A DNA stretch of 59,301 nucleotides from an uncultured Oscillospiraceae bacterium (GCA_947589545.1 CANQBA010000019.1:1-59301); one strand, 5' to 3'; positions 1 through 8,694 are shown, numbered from the stretch's first letter. Notes: generated from the letters alone by a model not told the origin. Numbers and translations: made by a program.

Positions 1-87
1 TGGAGCACCGTGGGCTATACCGTCCTGTTGACCTTCATGCTGTTCAAGACGGGCAGCATAGCGAAAAGTATTTTTGGAGCGCATTAA
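1..87 (+). CDS. C-terminal end of a conjugation membrane protein (TrbL/VirB6-like), partial
   Basis: The frame open at base 1 runs 28 codons to TAA at 85-87. It contains a hydrophobic stretch (VLLTFMLF) and a short basic tail. Only the end of the gene is present, so its identity rests on position: in Tn1549-like conjugative elements the gene before the SpoVG/methylase/PrgI/VirB4 block is the multi-spanning VirB6/TrbL-type channel protein. The family call is inference from gene order; that a membrane protein ends here is seen directly. Confidence 0.45.
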   Translation, partial: WSTVGYTVLLTFMLFKTGSIAKSIFGAH

Positions 88-116
88 AAAATATGGAGAA
101 AGGGAGGCTTTGATTT

Positions 117-683
117 ATGGCGAAAACGCAGGCGGGGGCCCAGGCCCCCGCCATGGACGAGGCGGCGATAGCGGAAATGCGCCGCCTGATTTTTGACGCG
201 CCTATCGTGGAACTGGCGCAGTCCCAGGGTATCAGCATCGACGAGGCCGTGGCCCTGCGGGTGGAGAAAAATCTGGAGGCCGCGCCCCTGCCTATCGAGG
301 TGTCGGTGCGGCCCATCGAGCCCCAGGGCAAGCTGCTGGGCTTCGCGTCGGTGAACATCGGCGGCGTGGTGATCGACGATTTCAAGGTGGTGGACGGCAA
401 AAACGGCGTATTTCTCGGCGCTCCCAGCAAGGCCGATCCCAGCACCCGGAGCGGCTACCGCTCCACGGCGCGGGTGACAGACCGGGGATTGCAGCAACGG
501 CTGGACGCCCTGACGGTGGACGCCTACGGGCGGGCGGTGGAGAAGCTGCTGGCCCGCGCCCAGGCGGTGCAGCGCCCCGCCCCCATCCGGGAGCAGATGG
601 CAAAGGCGGCCAAGGCCGCTGAAAAGGTCAACGCGGAGCGCCCCGCCCCGGCCAAAGCGCAGGAGGGGCGGGATGGCAGATAG
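117..683 (+). CDS. SpoVG-domain protein of a conjugative element
   Basis: The 188-aa product has a central segment (residues ~55-105) reading IEVSVRPIE, GKLLGFASVNIGG, DFKVVDGKNGVFLGAPS. This is the SpoVG fold signature (V.VR.I, GKLLAFASV, DIKVIDGKNG.F.A.PS). SpoVG proteins are small site-specific DNA/RNA-binding regulators. N- and C-terminal extensions rich in Ala/Lys are not part of the domain and may form helices. A Shine-Dalgarno site (GGGAGG) lies 9 nt before ATG 117. The 3' end overlaps the next methylase gene by 11 bp, so the two are co-translated in the ICE transfer operon. Domain assignment is by motif; the role in the element is unknown. Confidence 0.75.
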   Translation: MAKTQAGAQAPAMDEAAIAEMRRLIFDAPIVELAQSQGISIDEAVALRVEKNLEAAPLPIEVSVRPIEPQGKLLGFASVNIGGVVIDDFKVVDGKNGVFLGAPSKADPSTRSGYRSTARVTDRGLQQRLDALTVDAYGRAVEKLLARAQAVQRPAPIREQMAKAAKAAEKVNAERPAPAKAQEGRDGR

Positions 684-1458
684 CCCGGCTTCGGGACAAA
701 ATGTCCCAAAGGAACGCGAGGGCTTTTTCCTCATGGACGGGATCGAGGGCCTTTTGTCCCTGCCCCGTCATTCGGTGGATATGCTGCTGACCGATCCGCC
801 CTACGGCACCACCCGCAACTTTTGGGACGTGCCCCTGCCACTGGAAAAGCTGTGGGAGGCGGTGCGCTGGGCGGTGAAGCCGGACGGCGCGGCCCTTTTC
901 TTCGCCCAATGCCCCTATGACAAGGTGCTGGGGGCCTCCAACCTGTCCATGCTCCGCTATGAATGGGTGTGGTACAAGTCCAAGGCCACGGGTTTTCTCA
1001 ACGCCCGCCGCGCTCCGCTGAAAAAGACGGAGAACATTTTGGTGTTCTATCAGAAGCGCCCGGCCTACTTCCCGCAGTTCACCCAGGGGGAGCCCTATCA
1101 GCGCATCTACCACAAGAGCGGCGGGAGTCCCAACTACGGGAAATTTGAGCGTACCACCGGCGGCTCGGAGGATGGCAGACGGTTCCCGGAGAATGTGCTG
1201 ACATTCCCGGCGGTCAGTCATACCATGCACCCGACGCAAAAGCCCGTGGAGCTGTGCGAGTATCTGATCCAGACCTACACCCGCCCCTGCGAGGTGGTAG
1301 CGGACATCTGCGCTGGCTCCGGCACCACGGCGGTGGCCGCGCTGAACACAGGCCGCCGTTACATCTGTTTTGAAACCGCCCCGGCCATCTACGCCCCCGC
1401 GCTGGAGCGCGTCGCTCTGGCGCGGGAGGCCGTGGCCGGGGGCGGGAAAGGAGTGTGA
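673..1458 (+). CDS. Site-specific DNA methyltransferase (N6/N4 type, beta order)
   Basis: The 261-aa product has the catalytic motif DPPYG near residue 40 and the AdoMet-binding motif AGSGTT near residue 220. This order (catalytic before AdoMet motif) defines beta-class amino-methyltransferases. The HPTQKP motif before the AdoMet loop is also typical. No restriction endonuclease lies nearby, so it is probably an orphan enzyme protecting or marking the ICE DNA. The first ~16 residues (SGQNVPKE) are encoded by a copy of the ICE palindrome at 689-711, so the N-terminus looks like a repeat insertion; the methylase proper begins around MDGIEGLL. Confidence 0.85.
   Translation: MADSPASGQNVPKEREGFFLMDGIEGLLSLPRHSVDMLLTDPPYGTTRNFWDVPLPLEKLWEAVRWAVKPDGAALFFAQCPYDKVLGASNLSMLRYEWVWYKSKATGFLNARRAPLKKTENILVFYQKRPAYFPQFTQGEPYQRIYHKSGGSPNYGKFERTTGGSEDGRRFPENVLTFPAVSHTMHPTQKPVELCEYLIQTYTRPCEVVADICAGSGTTAVAALNTGRRYICFETAPAIYAPALERVALAREAVAGGGKGV
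689..711. repeat. ICE palindrome copy 1 (consensus CTTTGGGACA-N3-TGTCCCAAAG)
   Basis: Reads CTTCGGGACA-AAA-TGTCCCAAAG. It lies in frame in the N-terminus of the first methylase. Confidence 0.9.
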
Positions 1459-1479
1459 AAAACCATCGGAAAATACAGC

Positions 1480-2052
1480 GTGATCTACGCCGACCCACCC
1501 TGGCGGTACGCCCAAAAGAGTTTGCAGGGGGCGGCGGAAAAGCACTATCCCACCATGAGCGTCAACGAGCTGTGCGCGTTGCCTGTGGCCGAGCTTGCGG
1601 CCAAGGACAGCGCGCTTTTTTTGTGGGCGACCTTCCCCCAGCTCCCGGAGGCCCTGCGGCTGATCAAGGCGTGGGGTTTTCAGTATAAGACGGTGGCTTT
1701 CGTCTGGCTGAAACAAAACCGCAGATCCCCCGGCTGGTTTTACGGGCTGGGCTTTTGGACGCGGGGCAACGCGGAGGTGTGCCTGCTGGCGACACGGGGC
1801 CACCCCAGGCGGCAGGCGGCCAACGTCCACCAATTCATCATTTCCCCCATTGAGGAACACAGCAAAAAGCCGGACGAGGCGCGGGTGAAGATCGCGGCCC
1901 TCATGGGGGACGTTCCCCGCGTGGAGCTGTTCGCCCGCCAGACCCCGCCCGGCTGGGACGTGTGGGGGAACGAGGTGGAGCCCACGGCGGGACTTCGGGA
2001 CATTTTGTCCCAAAGCGACATGAGAGAGGGTGGTGAAACATGGCCTATGTGA
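1480..2052 (+). CDS. MT-A70 family adenine methyltransferase
   Basis: The 190-aa product opens with YADPPWRY, the DPPW catalytic motif of MT-A70 N6-adenine methyltransferases, and keeps the family's FLWAT and NAEVCLLATRG segments. It directly follows another methylase. The start is uncertain: GTG 1480 leaves almost no residues before the motif. Removing one A from the A-run at 1459-1463 would give a normal start (GTG AAA ACC ATC GGA), so a homopolymer frameshift at the 5' end is likely. The C-terminal ILSQSD residues come from a palindrome copy at 1993-2015. It overlaps the PrgI gene by 13 bp. Probably an ICE-borne orphan methylase. Confidence 0.75.
   Translation: MIYADPPWRYAQKSLQGAAEKHYPTMSVNELCALPVAELAAKDSALFLWATFPQLPEALRLIKAWGFQYKTVAFVWLKQNRRSPGWFYGLGFWTRGNAEVCLLATRGHPRRQAANVHQFIISPIEEHSKKPDEARVKIAALMGDVPRVELFARQTPPGWDVWGNEVEPTAGLRDILSQSDMREGGETWPM
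1993..2015. repeat. ICE palindrome copy 2
   Basis: CTTCGGGACA-TTT-TGTCCCAAAG, in frame at the end of the MT-A70 methylase. Confidence 0.9.
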
Positions 2053-2414
2053 ACGTCCCCAACGACCTGTCCAAGATCAAGACGAAAATCGCCTTTAACC
2101 TGACCAGGCGGCAGCTCATCTGTTTTGGCGGCGGCGGGCTGGTGGGCATCCCACTGTATTTGCTCACCAGAGGGGCCGTGGGCAACACCGCCGCCCTGTT
2201 CCTGATGCTGGCCGTCATGCTCCCGGCGTTCCTGCTGGCGATGTATGAGCGGGACGGCCTGCCTCTGGAGAAGGTGGCGCGGAACATCATCCGGGCCAAG
2301 CTCCTGCGCCCCGGACACCGGCCCTACAAGACGGAAAACATCTACGCCCCATTTGTGAGGAAGGAGGTTCCTGTTGCAAAAGCAAAGAAAACCGGCAAAA
2401 CAAAACGGAGATAA
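2040..2414 (+). CDS. PrgI family conjugation membrane protein
   Basis: The 124-aa protein starts MAYVNVPNDLSKIKTK, the usual beginning of PrgI proteins, followed by two membrane helices (residues ~30-50 and ~55-75) and a basic cytoplasmic tail. PrgI is the Gram-positive counterpart of VirB3, a small inner-membrane partner of the VirB4 ATPase in type IV secretion. GGTG lies 5-9 nt before ATG 2040. Its end overlaps the VirB4 gene by 41 bp, in agreement with coupled synthesis of the two partners. Confidence 0.85.
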   Translation: MAYVNVPNDLSKIKTKIAFNLTRRQLICFGGGGLVGIPLYLLTRGAVGNTAALFLMLAVMLPAFLLAMYERDGLPLEKVARNIIRAKLLRPGHRPYKTENIYAPFVRKEVPVAKAKKTGKTKRR

Positions 2415-4731
2415 GCGCCGGGCGGCCCTGTCCGCCCAGCAGACCATCCCCTATGTGCGGATGCTTCCGGACGGCGTGTGCCAGCTCCCCGGCGGGCTGT
2501 TTACCCGGACGCTGGCCTATGAGGACATCAACTACTCCGTGGCGTCCACCGAGGATCAGTCCGCTATCTTCAACGGCTGGAGCGCGTTCCTCAACTACTT
2601 TGACGCCTCCATCCCGTTCCAGCTCACCTTTATCAACCGCCGCAATCACTCCGGCGGGCGGTACAAGATCAACATTCCCCCGGCCCACGACGACTTTGAC
2701 AGCATCCGGGCCGAGTTCACGGGGATGCTGAAAGGCCAGGTCGCCAAGAGCAACAACGGCATTGACCGGGCCAAGTACATCACCTTCGGCGTCCCCGCCG
2801 ATGATCTGGCCGCCGCCCGGCCCCGGCTGGAGCGGGTGGAGGCGGACGTGATCGGCAACTTCAAACGGCTGGGGGTGGAGTCCTCGCCCATGGACGGGCG
2901 GGAGCGGCTGGCGGTGCTCTACGGCCAGACCCACCCCGGCCCCCAGCCGGAGCCGTTCCGCTTCAACTGGAAGGACGTTGTAAAGACCGGCCAGAGCACC
3001 AAGGATGCCGTGGCCCCCTTCGAGGGCTTCGACTTCTCCAACTCCCGCCTGTTCCGGGTGGGCCGGTATTGGGGCGCGGCGTCCTACTTGCAGATCATGG
3101 CGTCGGAGCTCTCTGACCGGCTCCTGCGTGAAATTTTGGAGCTGGACGCGGAGCTGACCGTCACCATGCACATCCAGACGGTGGATCAGACCCGCGCCAT
3201 CAAGACCATCAAGGGCAAGGTGAGCGACATTGACCGCATGAAGGTGGAGGAACAGAAAAAGGCGATGCGGGCCGGGTATGACCCGGACATCCTGCCGCCC
3301 GACCTGATCACCTTCTCCAAGGACGCCGCCGACCTGCTGGCCGACCTCCAGTCCCGGAATGAGCGGATGCTGCTGCTGACGTTCACGGTGGTCAATCTGG
3401 CCCCCTCGCGGGAGCGGCTGGAAAACGATGTGTTCACCGTGTCCGGCATCGCGCAGAAATACAACTGCGCCCTGCGCCGTCTGGACTGGCAGCAGGAACA
3501 GGGCTATGTGTCCTCCCTGGTGCTGGGGTACAACGAGGTGGAGATCCAGCGGGGCATGACCACAAGCTCCACGGCCATCTTCATCCCCTTTATCACGCGG
3601 GAGCTCCGCATGGGCGGGCAGGCCCTCTACTACGGCATGAACGCCCTGTCCCACAACGTCATCATGGCAGACCGCAAAAAGCTGAAATCCGCCAACGGCC
3701 TGTACCTGGGCTCCACCGGCTCCGGCAAGAGCTTCGCCGCCAAGCGGGAGCTGATCAACGTATTCCTGGCGACACAGGATCGGATCATCGTGGTTGACCC
3801 CATGGGCGAATACGCCCCGCTGGTGCGGCGGCTGGGCGGACAGGTCATCGAGATCGCGCCGGACAGCCCCCACCACATCAACCCTATGGACATCCAGCTT
3901 GATCTGGACGGCGGGGAGAGCCCGCTTTCCATGAAGGCGGATTTTCTGCTTTCCCTGTGTGAGCTGGTGGTGGGCGGAAAGGACGGCTTGCAGCCCATCG
4001 AGCGGACGGTGATAGACCGCTGTGTGCGGCAGGTCTACCGTGAGCTGGCCCTGGGGATCGGCGCCGGGGAAATGCCCCTGCTCCAAGATTTATACGAGGA
4101 GCTGCGGAAACAGCCGGAGCCGGAGGCCCAGCGGGTGGCGACGGCGCTGGAGCTCTACTGCACCGGCTCCCTCAACCTGTTCAATCACCACACCAACGTC
4201 AACCTCAATTCCCGTGTGGTGTGCGTGGTGCTGAAAGGCATGGGAGAAAACTTGCGGAAGATCGCCATGCACGTCACCAACGAATTTGTCACCGAGGCCG
4301 TGAACACCAATTTTGAGAGCGGCGCGGCGACGTGGTGCTACTTCGACGAGTTCCATATCCTGCTCCGCGATCCCCTGACCGCCAGCTACTTTGTGGCCGT
4401 GTGGAAGATGCTCCGCAAAAAGGGGTGCGTTCCCTCGGCCCTGACGCAGAACGTGAAAGACCTGCTGGCCAGCCGGGAGATCGAGAACATCCTGGACAAC
4501 ACCGATTTTATGATCCTGCTGTCCCAGGCGCAGAGCGACCGGGCAATTCTGGCGAAGCAGCTCGGTATCAGTGAGCACCAGCTTTCCTACATCACCCACA
4601 GCAACTCCGGCGAGGGCCTGCTGTTCTACGGCAGCACCACGATCCCCTTTGTAGACCGTTTCCCCAAGGGTGAGATCTACGACCTGCTCACCACCCGCCC
4701 GGAGGATTTGAAGAATGACGCCGGAGCGTAA
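2374..4731 (+). CDS. VirB4/TraE-type conjugation ATPase
   Basis: The 785-aa protein is full length for the family. It has Walker A GSTGSGKSFAAK near residue 448, a Walker B region with YFDEFHILL near residue 655, and the conserved TQNVKDLL segment near residue 690. VirB4 powers assembly and operation of the mating channel at the inner face of the membrane. The start is TTG 2374 behind a strong AAGGAGG; the sequence before it lies within PrgI. The gene ends 17 bp into the following hydrolase gene, so PrgI, VirB4 and the wall hydrolase form one translationally coupled set. Confidence 0.93.
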   Translation: MQKQRKPAKQNGDKRRAALSAQQTIPYVRMLPDGVCQLPGGLFTRTLAYEDINYSVASTEDQSAIFNGWSAFLNYFDASIPFQLTFINRRNHSGGRYKINIPPAHDDFDSIRAEFTGMLKGQVAKSNNGIDRAKYITFGVPADDLAAARPRLERVEADVIGNFKRLGVESSPMDGRERLAVLYGQTHPGPQPEPFRFNWKDVVKTGQSTKDAVAPFEGFDFSNSRLFRVGRYWGAASYLQIMASELSDRLLREILELDAELTVTMHIQTVDQTRAIKTIKGKVSDIDRMKVEEQKKAMRAGYDPDILPPDLITFSKDAADLLADLQSRNERMLLLTFTVVNLAPSRERLENDVFTVSGIAQKYNCALRRLDWQQEQGYVSSLVLGYNEVEIQRGMTTSSTAIFIPFITRELRMGGQALYYGMNALSHNVIMADRKKLKSANGLYLGSTGSGKSFAAKRELINVFLATQDRIIVVDPMGEYAPLVRRLGGQVIEIAPDSPHHINPMDIQLDLDGGESPLSMKADFLLSLCELVVGGKDGLQPIERTVIDRCVRQVYRELALGIGAGEMPLLQDLYEELRKQPEPEAQRVATALELYCTGSLNLFNHHTNVNLNSRVVCVVLKGMGENLRKIAMHVTNEFVTEAVNTNFESGAATWCYFDEFHILLRDPLTASYFVAVWKMLRKKGCVPSALTQNVKDLLASREIENILDNTDFMILLSQAQSDRAILAKQLGISEHQLSYITHSNSGEGLLFYGSTTIPFVDRFPKGEIYDLLTTRPEDLKNDAGA

Positions 4732-6046
4732 GGGGAAGGAGCCCCGGCAGGAGGCCGAGTCCCCGCTGCGCTTTGAAAAGGGCGCGGCGGGGGCGGAGCC
4801 CAGGGCCAAGGGCCGCCCTGATGGGGCGTGGAAGAAAACAGCGGCCCGCATGGTGAAGGAGCAACAGTCCCCGGCACCCGCCGCCAGCGGTGGGCGGGAG
4901 CCCTCCCCGGAGCCCACGGCAGCCCAGGCTTCCGCCGGGCCGGAAACGGAACAGCATACCGATACCGTGTATGACCCCGCCCAGCCGGGGGCCCCTGTTC
5001 TGGAGGGCACACCTCAACAGGCCGGGGACAATACCGGGCCAGAGGCGGAGCCCGACGGCCCGGAACCAGGACAGGCCAAGGGCAACGCTGGCCGGGACAA
5101 TGCCACTTCGGGACAAAATGTCCACAAGTTTCGGCAGCACAGCAAGCGCGAGGTCACTTCGGGACAAAGTGTCCCAAAGGAGGCCGGTGGGAAGTTCCGC
5201 CAGAACAGCGGACAGCCCCGCCCCTCTGACCGGCTGCGGCGGGATGGGGGCGGCGGCCACGGCACCCCGGAACGGCCCAAGGACGCCCCGGAGCCGGGCA
5301 AGCTGCGGAAGTCCCGCCAGCGCATGGAATACCGCCAGTCCAAGCTGGAAACGGCCACGGACAGGCGGGCCCGACAGAAGCCCCGCAAGCCTCCCGGCCC
5401 GGTCAAACAGGCGGCCAGCCTCGCCGGGTGGAGCGTCCACGGCTTTGTCCACGGGAAAATCTATGAGAATGAGCATGAGAACGTGGGCATCGAGGCCGCC
5501 CACCGCTCCGAGCTGGTGGGCGAGGCGGCGGGACGCGGGGCGCTGCGCTTCACAAAGAGGCGCGTCCGGCAGCACCCGGCGCGGGCCGCGCAAAAGGCGG
5601 AGCGGCGGTATATCAGGGCCACGGCGGATCACCACTTCCAACAGGCCGCGCTGGATCACCCGGAAATGGGGACTGATCCCGTGACCCGTCTGTGGCGGAA
5701 GCACCAACAGCGCAAGCAATTTCAGAGGCGGGCGAAGGAGGCCGCCAAACAGAGCGCCAACGCCGCAAGGCAAGGGACAAGGGCTGCGGAAAAGGCGGCG
5801 TCCACCGTTGAGGCGGCGGGCCGGGCCGTGGCGGGCTTTATCAAGCGGCATCCGGGGGGCACGGCCATCGCCCTGCTGGTGGTGGTGCTGCTGGTGGTGA
5901 TGCAGTCCTGCACGTCCTCGCTGGTGGCCGTCGGAAACGGCATCGGCGGGGGTGTCGCCGCCGCCACCTACCCGGCAGAGGACGCAGACCTGCTGGGGGC
6001 CGAGGCCGCCTACTGCGCGATGGAGGCCGACCTGCAAAACTCTTGA
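4715..6046 (+). CDS. CD1108-like mobile-element protein, N-terminal part (frame broken near 6037)
   Basis: This 443-aa frame is the first part of the element's wall-hydrolase protein. It has a Pro/Glu/Lys-rich cytoplasmic region, a basic Arg/Lys-rich stretch (~200-340), and one membrane helix (AIALLVVVLLVVM, ~385-400). The frame stops at 6044-6046 inside the sequence that should continue into the NlpC/P60 part: the next frame resumes with LDTYEAAHDYDEYHFD. The slip point is the AAAA run at 6036-6039. Two palindrome copies (5106-5128 and 5157-5179) lie in frame and add SGQNVHK and SGQSVPK to the protein. A real inactivation or a sequence error is possible. Confidence 0.75.
   Translation: MTPERKGKEPRQEAESPLRFEKGAAGAEPRAKGRPDGAWKKTAARMVKEQQSPAPAASGGREPSPEPTAAQASAGPETEQHTDTVYDPAQPGAPVLEGTPQQAGDNTGPEAEPDGPEPGQAKGNAGRDNATSGQNVHKFRQHSKREVTSGQSVPKEAGGKFRQNSGQPRPSDRLRRDGGGGHGTPERPKDAPEPGKLRKSRQRMEYRQSKLETATDRRARQKPRKPPGPVKQAASLAGWSVHGFVHGKIYENEHENVGIEAAHRSELVGEAAGRGALRFTKRRVRQHPARAAQKAERRYIRATADHHFQQAALDHPEMGTDPVTRLWRKHQQRKQFQRRAKEAAKQSANAARQGTRAAEKAASTVEAAGRAVAGFIKRHPGGTAIALLVVVLLVVMQSCTSSLVAVGNGIGGGVAAATYPAEDADLLGAEAAYCAMEADLQNS
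5106..5128. repeat. ICE palindrome copy 3
   Basis: CTTCGGGACA-AAA-TGTCCACAAG, one arm degenerate, inside the wall-hydrolase gene. Confidence 0.85.
5157..5179. repeat. ICE palindrome copy 4
   Basis: CTTCGGGACA-AAG-TGTCCCAAAG, 51 bp after copy 3 and in the same frame of the same gene. Confidence 0.9.
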
Positions 6047-6875
6047 TACCTATGAAGCCGCCCACGACTACGACGAGTACCACTTCGACCTGGACGACAT
6101 CGAGCACGATCCCTATGTGCTCCTGTCCATCCTGTCCGCGCTCCACGGGGACGGCTGGACGCTGGCCGACGTGGAGGACGAGCTGCAAGCCATCTCTGAC
6201 CGTCAGTATATCCTCACGGAAACGGTGACGCCGGAAACCCGCTATCGGACGGAGCTTCAGGAGGGCGAGGAGGTGGAGGTGCCCTATACCTGGTACGTCT
6301 GCACCGTCACGCTGGAAAACACCGACCTGTCCCATCTGCCCGTCTACATCATGGGCGAGGAACAGCTATCCCGGTACGCGATCTTTATGGCGTCGCTGGG
6401 CAACCGGCCCGACCTGTTCCCCGGCTCCGCCTACGTCGGACGGTACACGGGCGACACCACGACGCCCGCCTATACCGTTCCCCCGGAGGCGCTGGAGGAT
6501 GAACAGTTCGCGGCGATGCTGGCCGAGGCGGAGAAGTACCTGGGCTATCCCTATGTGTGGGGCGGCGCAAGCCCCAGCACGTCCTTTGACTGTTCCGGCT
6601 TCGTGTCCTGGGTGATCAACCATTCCGGCTGGAACGTGGGGCGGCTGGGCGCTATGGCGCTGTGCGACATCTGCACCCCTGTCCGCGATCCCAAGCCGGG
6701 CGACCTGGTGTTTTTCTGGCATACCTACGACGCGCCCTACCCGGATAAGCCCACCCATGTGGGCATCTATGTGGGGGACGGCTGGATGATCCACTGTGGC
6801 GACCCCATCCAGTACGCTAATTTGAACACAAGCTACTGGCGGGAACATTTCTACTGCTACGGGCGTTTGCCCTGA
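6037..6875 (+). CDS. NlpC/P60 cell-wall hydrolase domain, C-terminal part of the same protein
   Basis: This continues the preceding gene in the +1 frame. It has an extracellular linker (DIEHDPYVLLSILSAL..., ILTETVTPETRYRTE) and then a C40-type peptidase domain: FDCSGFVSWV with the catalytic Cys, HVGIYVGDGWMIHCG with the catalytic His. These enzymes open peptidoglycan so the conjugation apparatus can cross the wall. No good start codon or Shine-Dalgarno site lies at the slip point, so this part would be made only by frameshifting, or the gene is a pseudogene, or one base is wrong in the sequence. Confidence 0.8.
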
Positions 6876-6895
6876 GAGAAAAGGAGGTTTTTATT

Positions 6896-7147
6896 TTGGC
6901 AATCAGCAAAAGCGCGAAGATCATGGCCGAGATGGAGAAGGTCAAGGCCAAGATCGCGGAACAGCAGACCCGGTTGAAGGAGCTGGAGCAGAAGCACCGG
7001 GAGGCGGAAAACGAGGAGATCGTGGACATCGTGCGCGGCATGAGCATTTCCCTCTCCGACCTGCCCGCCCTGCTCCAGACCATGAAGGCCGGGAGTTTGG
7101 GACAGAATGTCCCGAAGTCTGACGGGAAGGAGGAAACTGGCGAATGA
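6896..7147 (+). CDS. DUF4315 family small coiled-coil protein
   Basis: This 83-aa protein begins at TTG 6896 behind AAAGGAGG. Residues ~5-45 form a charged heptad-like helix (KIMAEMEKVKAKIAEQQTRLKELEQKH), then EEIVDIVRGMSISLSDLPALL. The pattern and the position between the C40 hydrolase and the CD1107-like gene fit DUF4315. Its function is not known. The last ~14 residues (GQNVPKSDG) are encoded by a palindrome copy at 7095-7117, which extends the protein beyond the conserved part. It overlaps the next gene by 4 bp (ATGA). Confidence 0.8.
   Translation: MAISKSAKIMAEMEKVKAKIAEQQTRLKELEQKHREAENEEIVDIVRGMSISLSDLPALLQTMKAGSLGQNVPKSDGKEETGE
7095..7117. repeat. ICE palindrome copy 5
   Basis: GTTTGGGACA-GAA-TGTCCCGAAG, in frame at the 3' end of the DUF4315 gene. 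Confidence 0.9.
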
Positions 7148-8106
7148 GGAAAATGACCCGGTATCTGGCGGCGGCGCTGTGCGCCGCCGTTCTCTTATGC
7201 GGCATTTGCGCCACGGCCTACGCCAGCGGCGAGTCGTGGGAGGACGTGGAAACCAGCACCACGGAGCCGGAGCAGACCCCAGCCCCTACGCCGGAACCCA
7301 CGCCTGACCCTACGCCGAAGCCCACGGCCACGCCGGAGCCTACACCCGCTCCCACTCCGGCGGCCACGCCTGCGGCGAAGCCCGCCGCGTCCTCCGGGAC
7401 GGGGACGGCTGCCCCCGCCAAGGGCGGCACCACGGGCAAGACCACCCCAACGGCTGCCACCACGCCCGCCGCAGGGACGGCGAGCCAGACCGGGACGGGC
7501 AAGGCCCCGGAGAACGGGGCGGCAGACGATCCCCCGGAAGATGAGGCCCCGGAGGGCACCGGCGGCCTCGATTGGGAGGGGCTTGACCCCTCCACGATGA
7601 ACCCCCTGACCCCGGACGGCCAGGGCTCGGTGCTGGACAACGCCGACGACAGCGAGGGCAAGGAGTTTTTTACCGTCACCACCGAGGACGGCTCTGTGTT
7701 CTATCTGGTGATCGACAGGCAAAAGAGCGGCGACAACGTGTATTTTCTGAATACCGTCACGATTGCCGACCTGATGGCGCTGGCGGAGGGCGGCGCGACC
7801 ATCACCCCCGGCGGGGCCCCGGAGCCTGACCCGGAGCCCACGCCCGACGTGACCCCGGAGCCCGACCCGGAGCCGGAGCGGGACGACGGCGGCGGGATCA
7901 ACGTGGGGATGCTGGCGCTGGCCGTGGCGGTGATCGCCGTGGGCGGCGGGGCCAGATGGTATTTCAAGGTCTACCGGCCCAAGCACCAGCAGGCCGCCGA
8001 GTTGGAGGACTACCCGGACAGCGACGGCCCCGGCCCCGATATGGAGGACTACGGCGCGGAGCCCCTGTGGGGCGGCGACGACGGGGACGGTGAGGACGGC
8101 GAATGA
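7144..8106 (+). CDS. CD1107-like surface protein of the conjugative element
   Basis: The 320-aa protein has a signal peptide (residues 1-27, hydrophobic core LAAALCAAVLLCGICATAYA) and a long Pro/Thr/Glu-rich linker with TPEPTP-type repeats. A compact domain follows (FFTVTTEDGSVFYLVIDRQKS...VYFLNTVTIADLMALAEGG), then a second acidic Pro-rich linker, one membrane helix (~262-282) and a basic/acidic tail. This is the architecture of the mobile-element family named after C. difficile CD1107, encoded in the transfer module of Tn1549-like elements. It is anchored in the membrane with its domain outside; a role in mating contact is inferred, not shown. Confidence 0.82.
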   Translation: MRKMTRYLAAALCAAVLLCGICATAYASGESWEDVETSTTEPEQTPAPTPEPTPDPTPKPTATPEPTPAPTPAATPAAKPAASSGTGTAAPAKGGTTGKTTPTAATTPAAGTASQTGTGKAPENGAADDPPEDEAPEGTGGLDWEGLDPSTMNPLTPDGQGSVLDNADDSEGKEFFTVTTEDGSVFYLVIDRQKSGDNVYFLNTVTIADLMALAEGGATITPGGAPEPDPEPTPDVTPEPDPEPERDDGGGINVGMLALAVAVIAVGGGARWYFKVYRPKHQQAAELEDYPDSDGPGPDMEDYGAEPLWGGDDGDGEDGE

Positions 8107-8279
8107 AGTTTACCGACAGCCCCTTTGAGGAACTGATGCAGGAGATCCCGCGCTACCGGCCGGAGCCGCCCCAGCCCGCCCCCAAGGGGACGCGCTGCCA
8201 CGGCTGCCCCTACTGGCGGGGAATCAGGTGTGTATCCTGCTACCGTGACCTTCTGAAAGGGGGACGCGATGACCGATGA
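8103..8279 (+). CDS. Small Cys-containing ICE protein
   Basis: A 58-aa frame starts at ATG 8103, overlapping the previous stop codon (ATGA), and ends in TGA 8277-8279. It begins MKFTDSPFEELMQEIPRYRPEPP and ends with C..CPYWRGIRCVSCYRDLL: four cysteines in a compact knuckle that probably binds a metal. Similar small proteins are usual at this place in Tn1549-like elements. Its 3' end overlaps the next Cys-rich gene. Function unknown. Confidence 0.65.
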   Translation: MKFTDSPFEELMQEIPRYRPEPPQPAPKGTRCHGCPYWRGIRCVSCYRDLLKGGRDDR

Positions 8280-8634
8280 CCGTGTGAGCCGTGAACTGAC
8301 CCGGTGGGAGAAGTCCGCGATCCGGGCGCTGGTGACAAAATGGTGCGCCAACTATGACCCGGAATATGGCTGCCTGCCGCTGGATTGCCCGTGCTATATG
8401 CTGGGAAAGTGCTGGACGGGGGCCTATTGCCGCTACTTTGAGGCGGCGGTGCTGCCCCTTGACCCGGCGCTGGCGGCGTCCCTGTCCGCCGGGGCCAACG
8501 TGGAAAAGCGCCCCTGTCCCGTGTGCGGGGGCCCCGTCCCGGTGGACGGGCGGACGCGCTACTGCTCCCCGGCCTGTGCCAAGGCCGCCCATCGCCGCCA
8601 ACAGCGGGATCACATGAGAAAGAAACGGGGCTGA
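8269..8634 (+). CDS. Cysteine-rich VLP-type protein
   Basis: The 121-aa protein has an N-terminal Cys cluster (WCANYDPEYGCLPLDCPCYMLGKCWTGAYCRYF) and a C-terminal zinc-ribbon-like motif (CPVCGGPVPVDGRTRYCSPACAKAAHRRQQRDH). The second motif resembles short treble-clef knuckles. Proteins of this type sit between CD1107-like and mobilization genes of clostridial ICEs. GAAAGGGGG lies 5 nt before ATG 8269. It is likely a zinc-binding accessory protein; no activity can be assigned. Confidence 0.75.
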   Translation: MTDDRVSRELTRWEKSAIRALVTKWCANYDPEYGCLPLDCPCYMLGKCWTGAYCRYFEAAVLPLDPALAASLSAGANVEKRPCPVCGGPVPVDGRTRYCSPACAKAAHRRQQRDHMRKKRG

Positions 8635-8649
8635 CCCGTTGACAATTAG

Positions 8650-8694
8650 GCCCCGGAAAACCCGCTGACTGCAAGGCTTTCCGGGACCGCTTTT
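8650..8694 (+). terminator. Probable terminator after the transfer operon
   Basis: GCCCCGGAAA is followed, after a 17-nt interval, by CTTTCCGGG and then GCTTTTTTG. This is an imperfect stem with a T run just after the Cys-rich gene and before the next gene group. Confidence 0.5.

Noticed and set aside
673-2052. Restriction-modification system
   Set aside because: Two methylases are present but no endonuclease or specificity gene; both are usual orphan ICE methylases.
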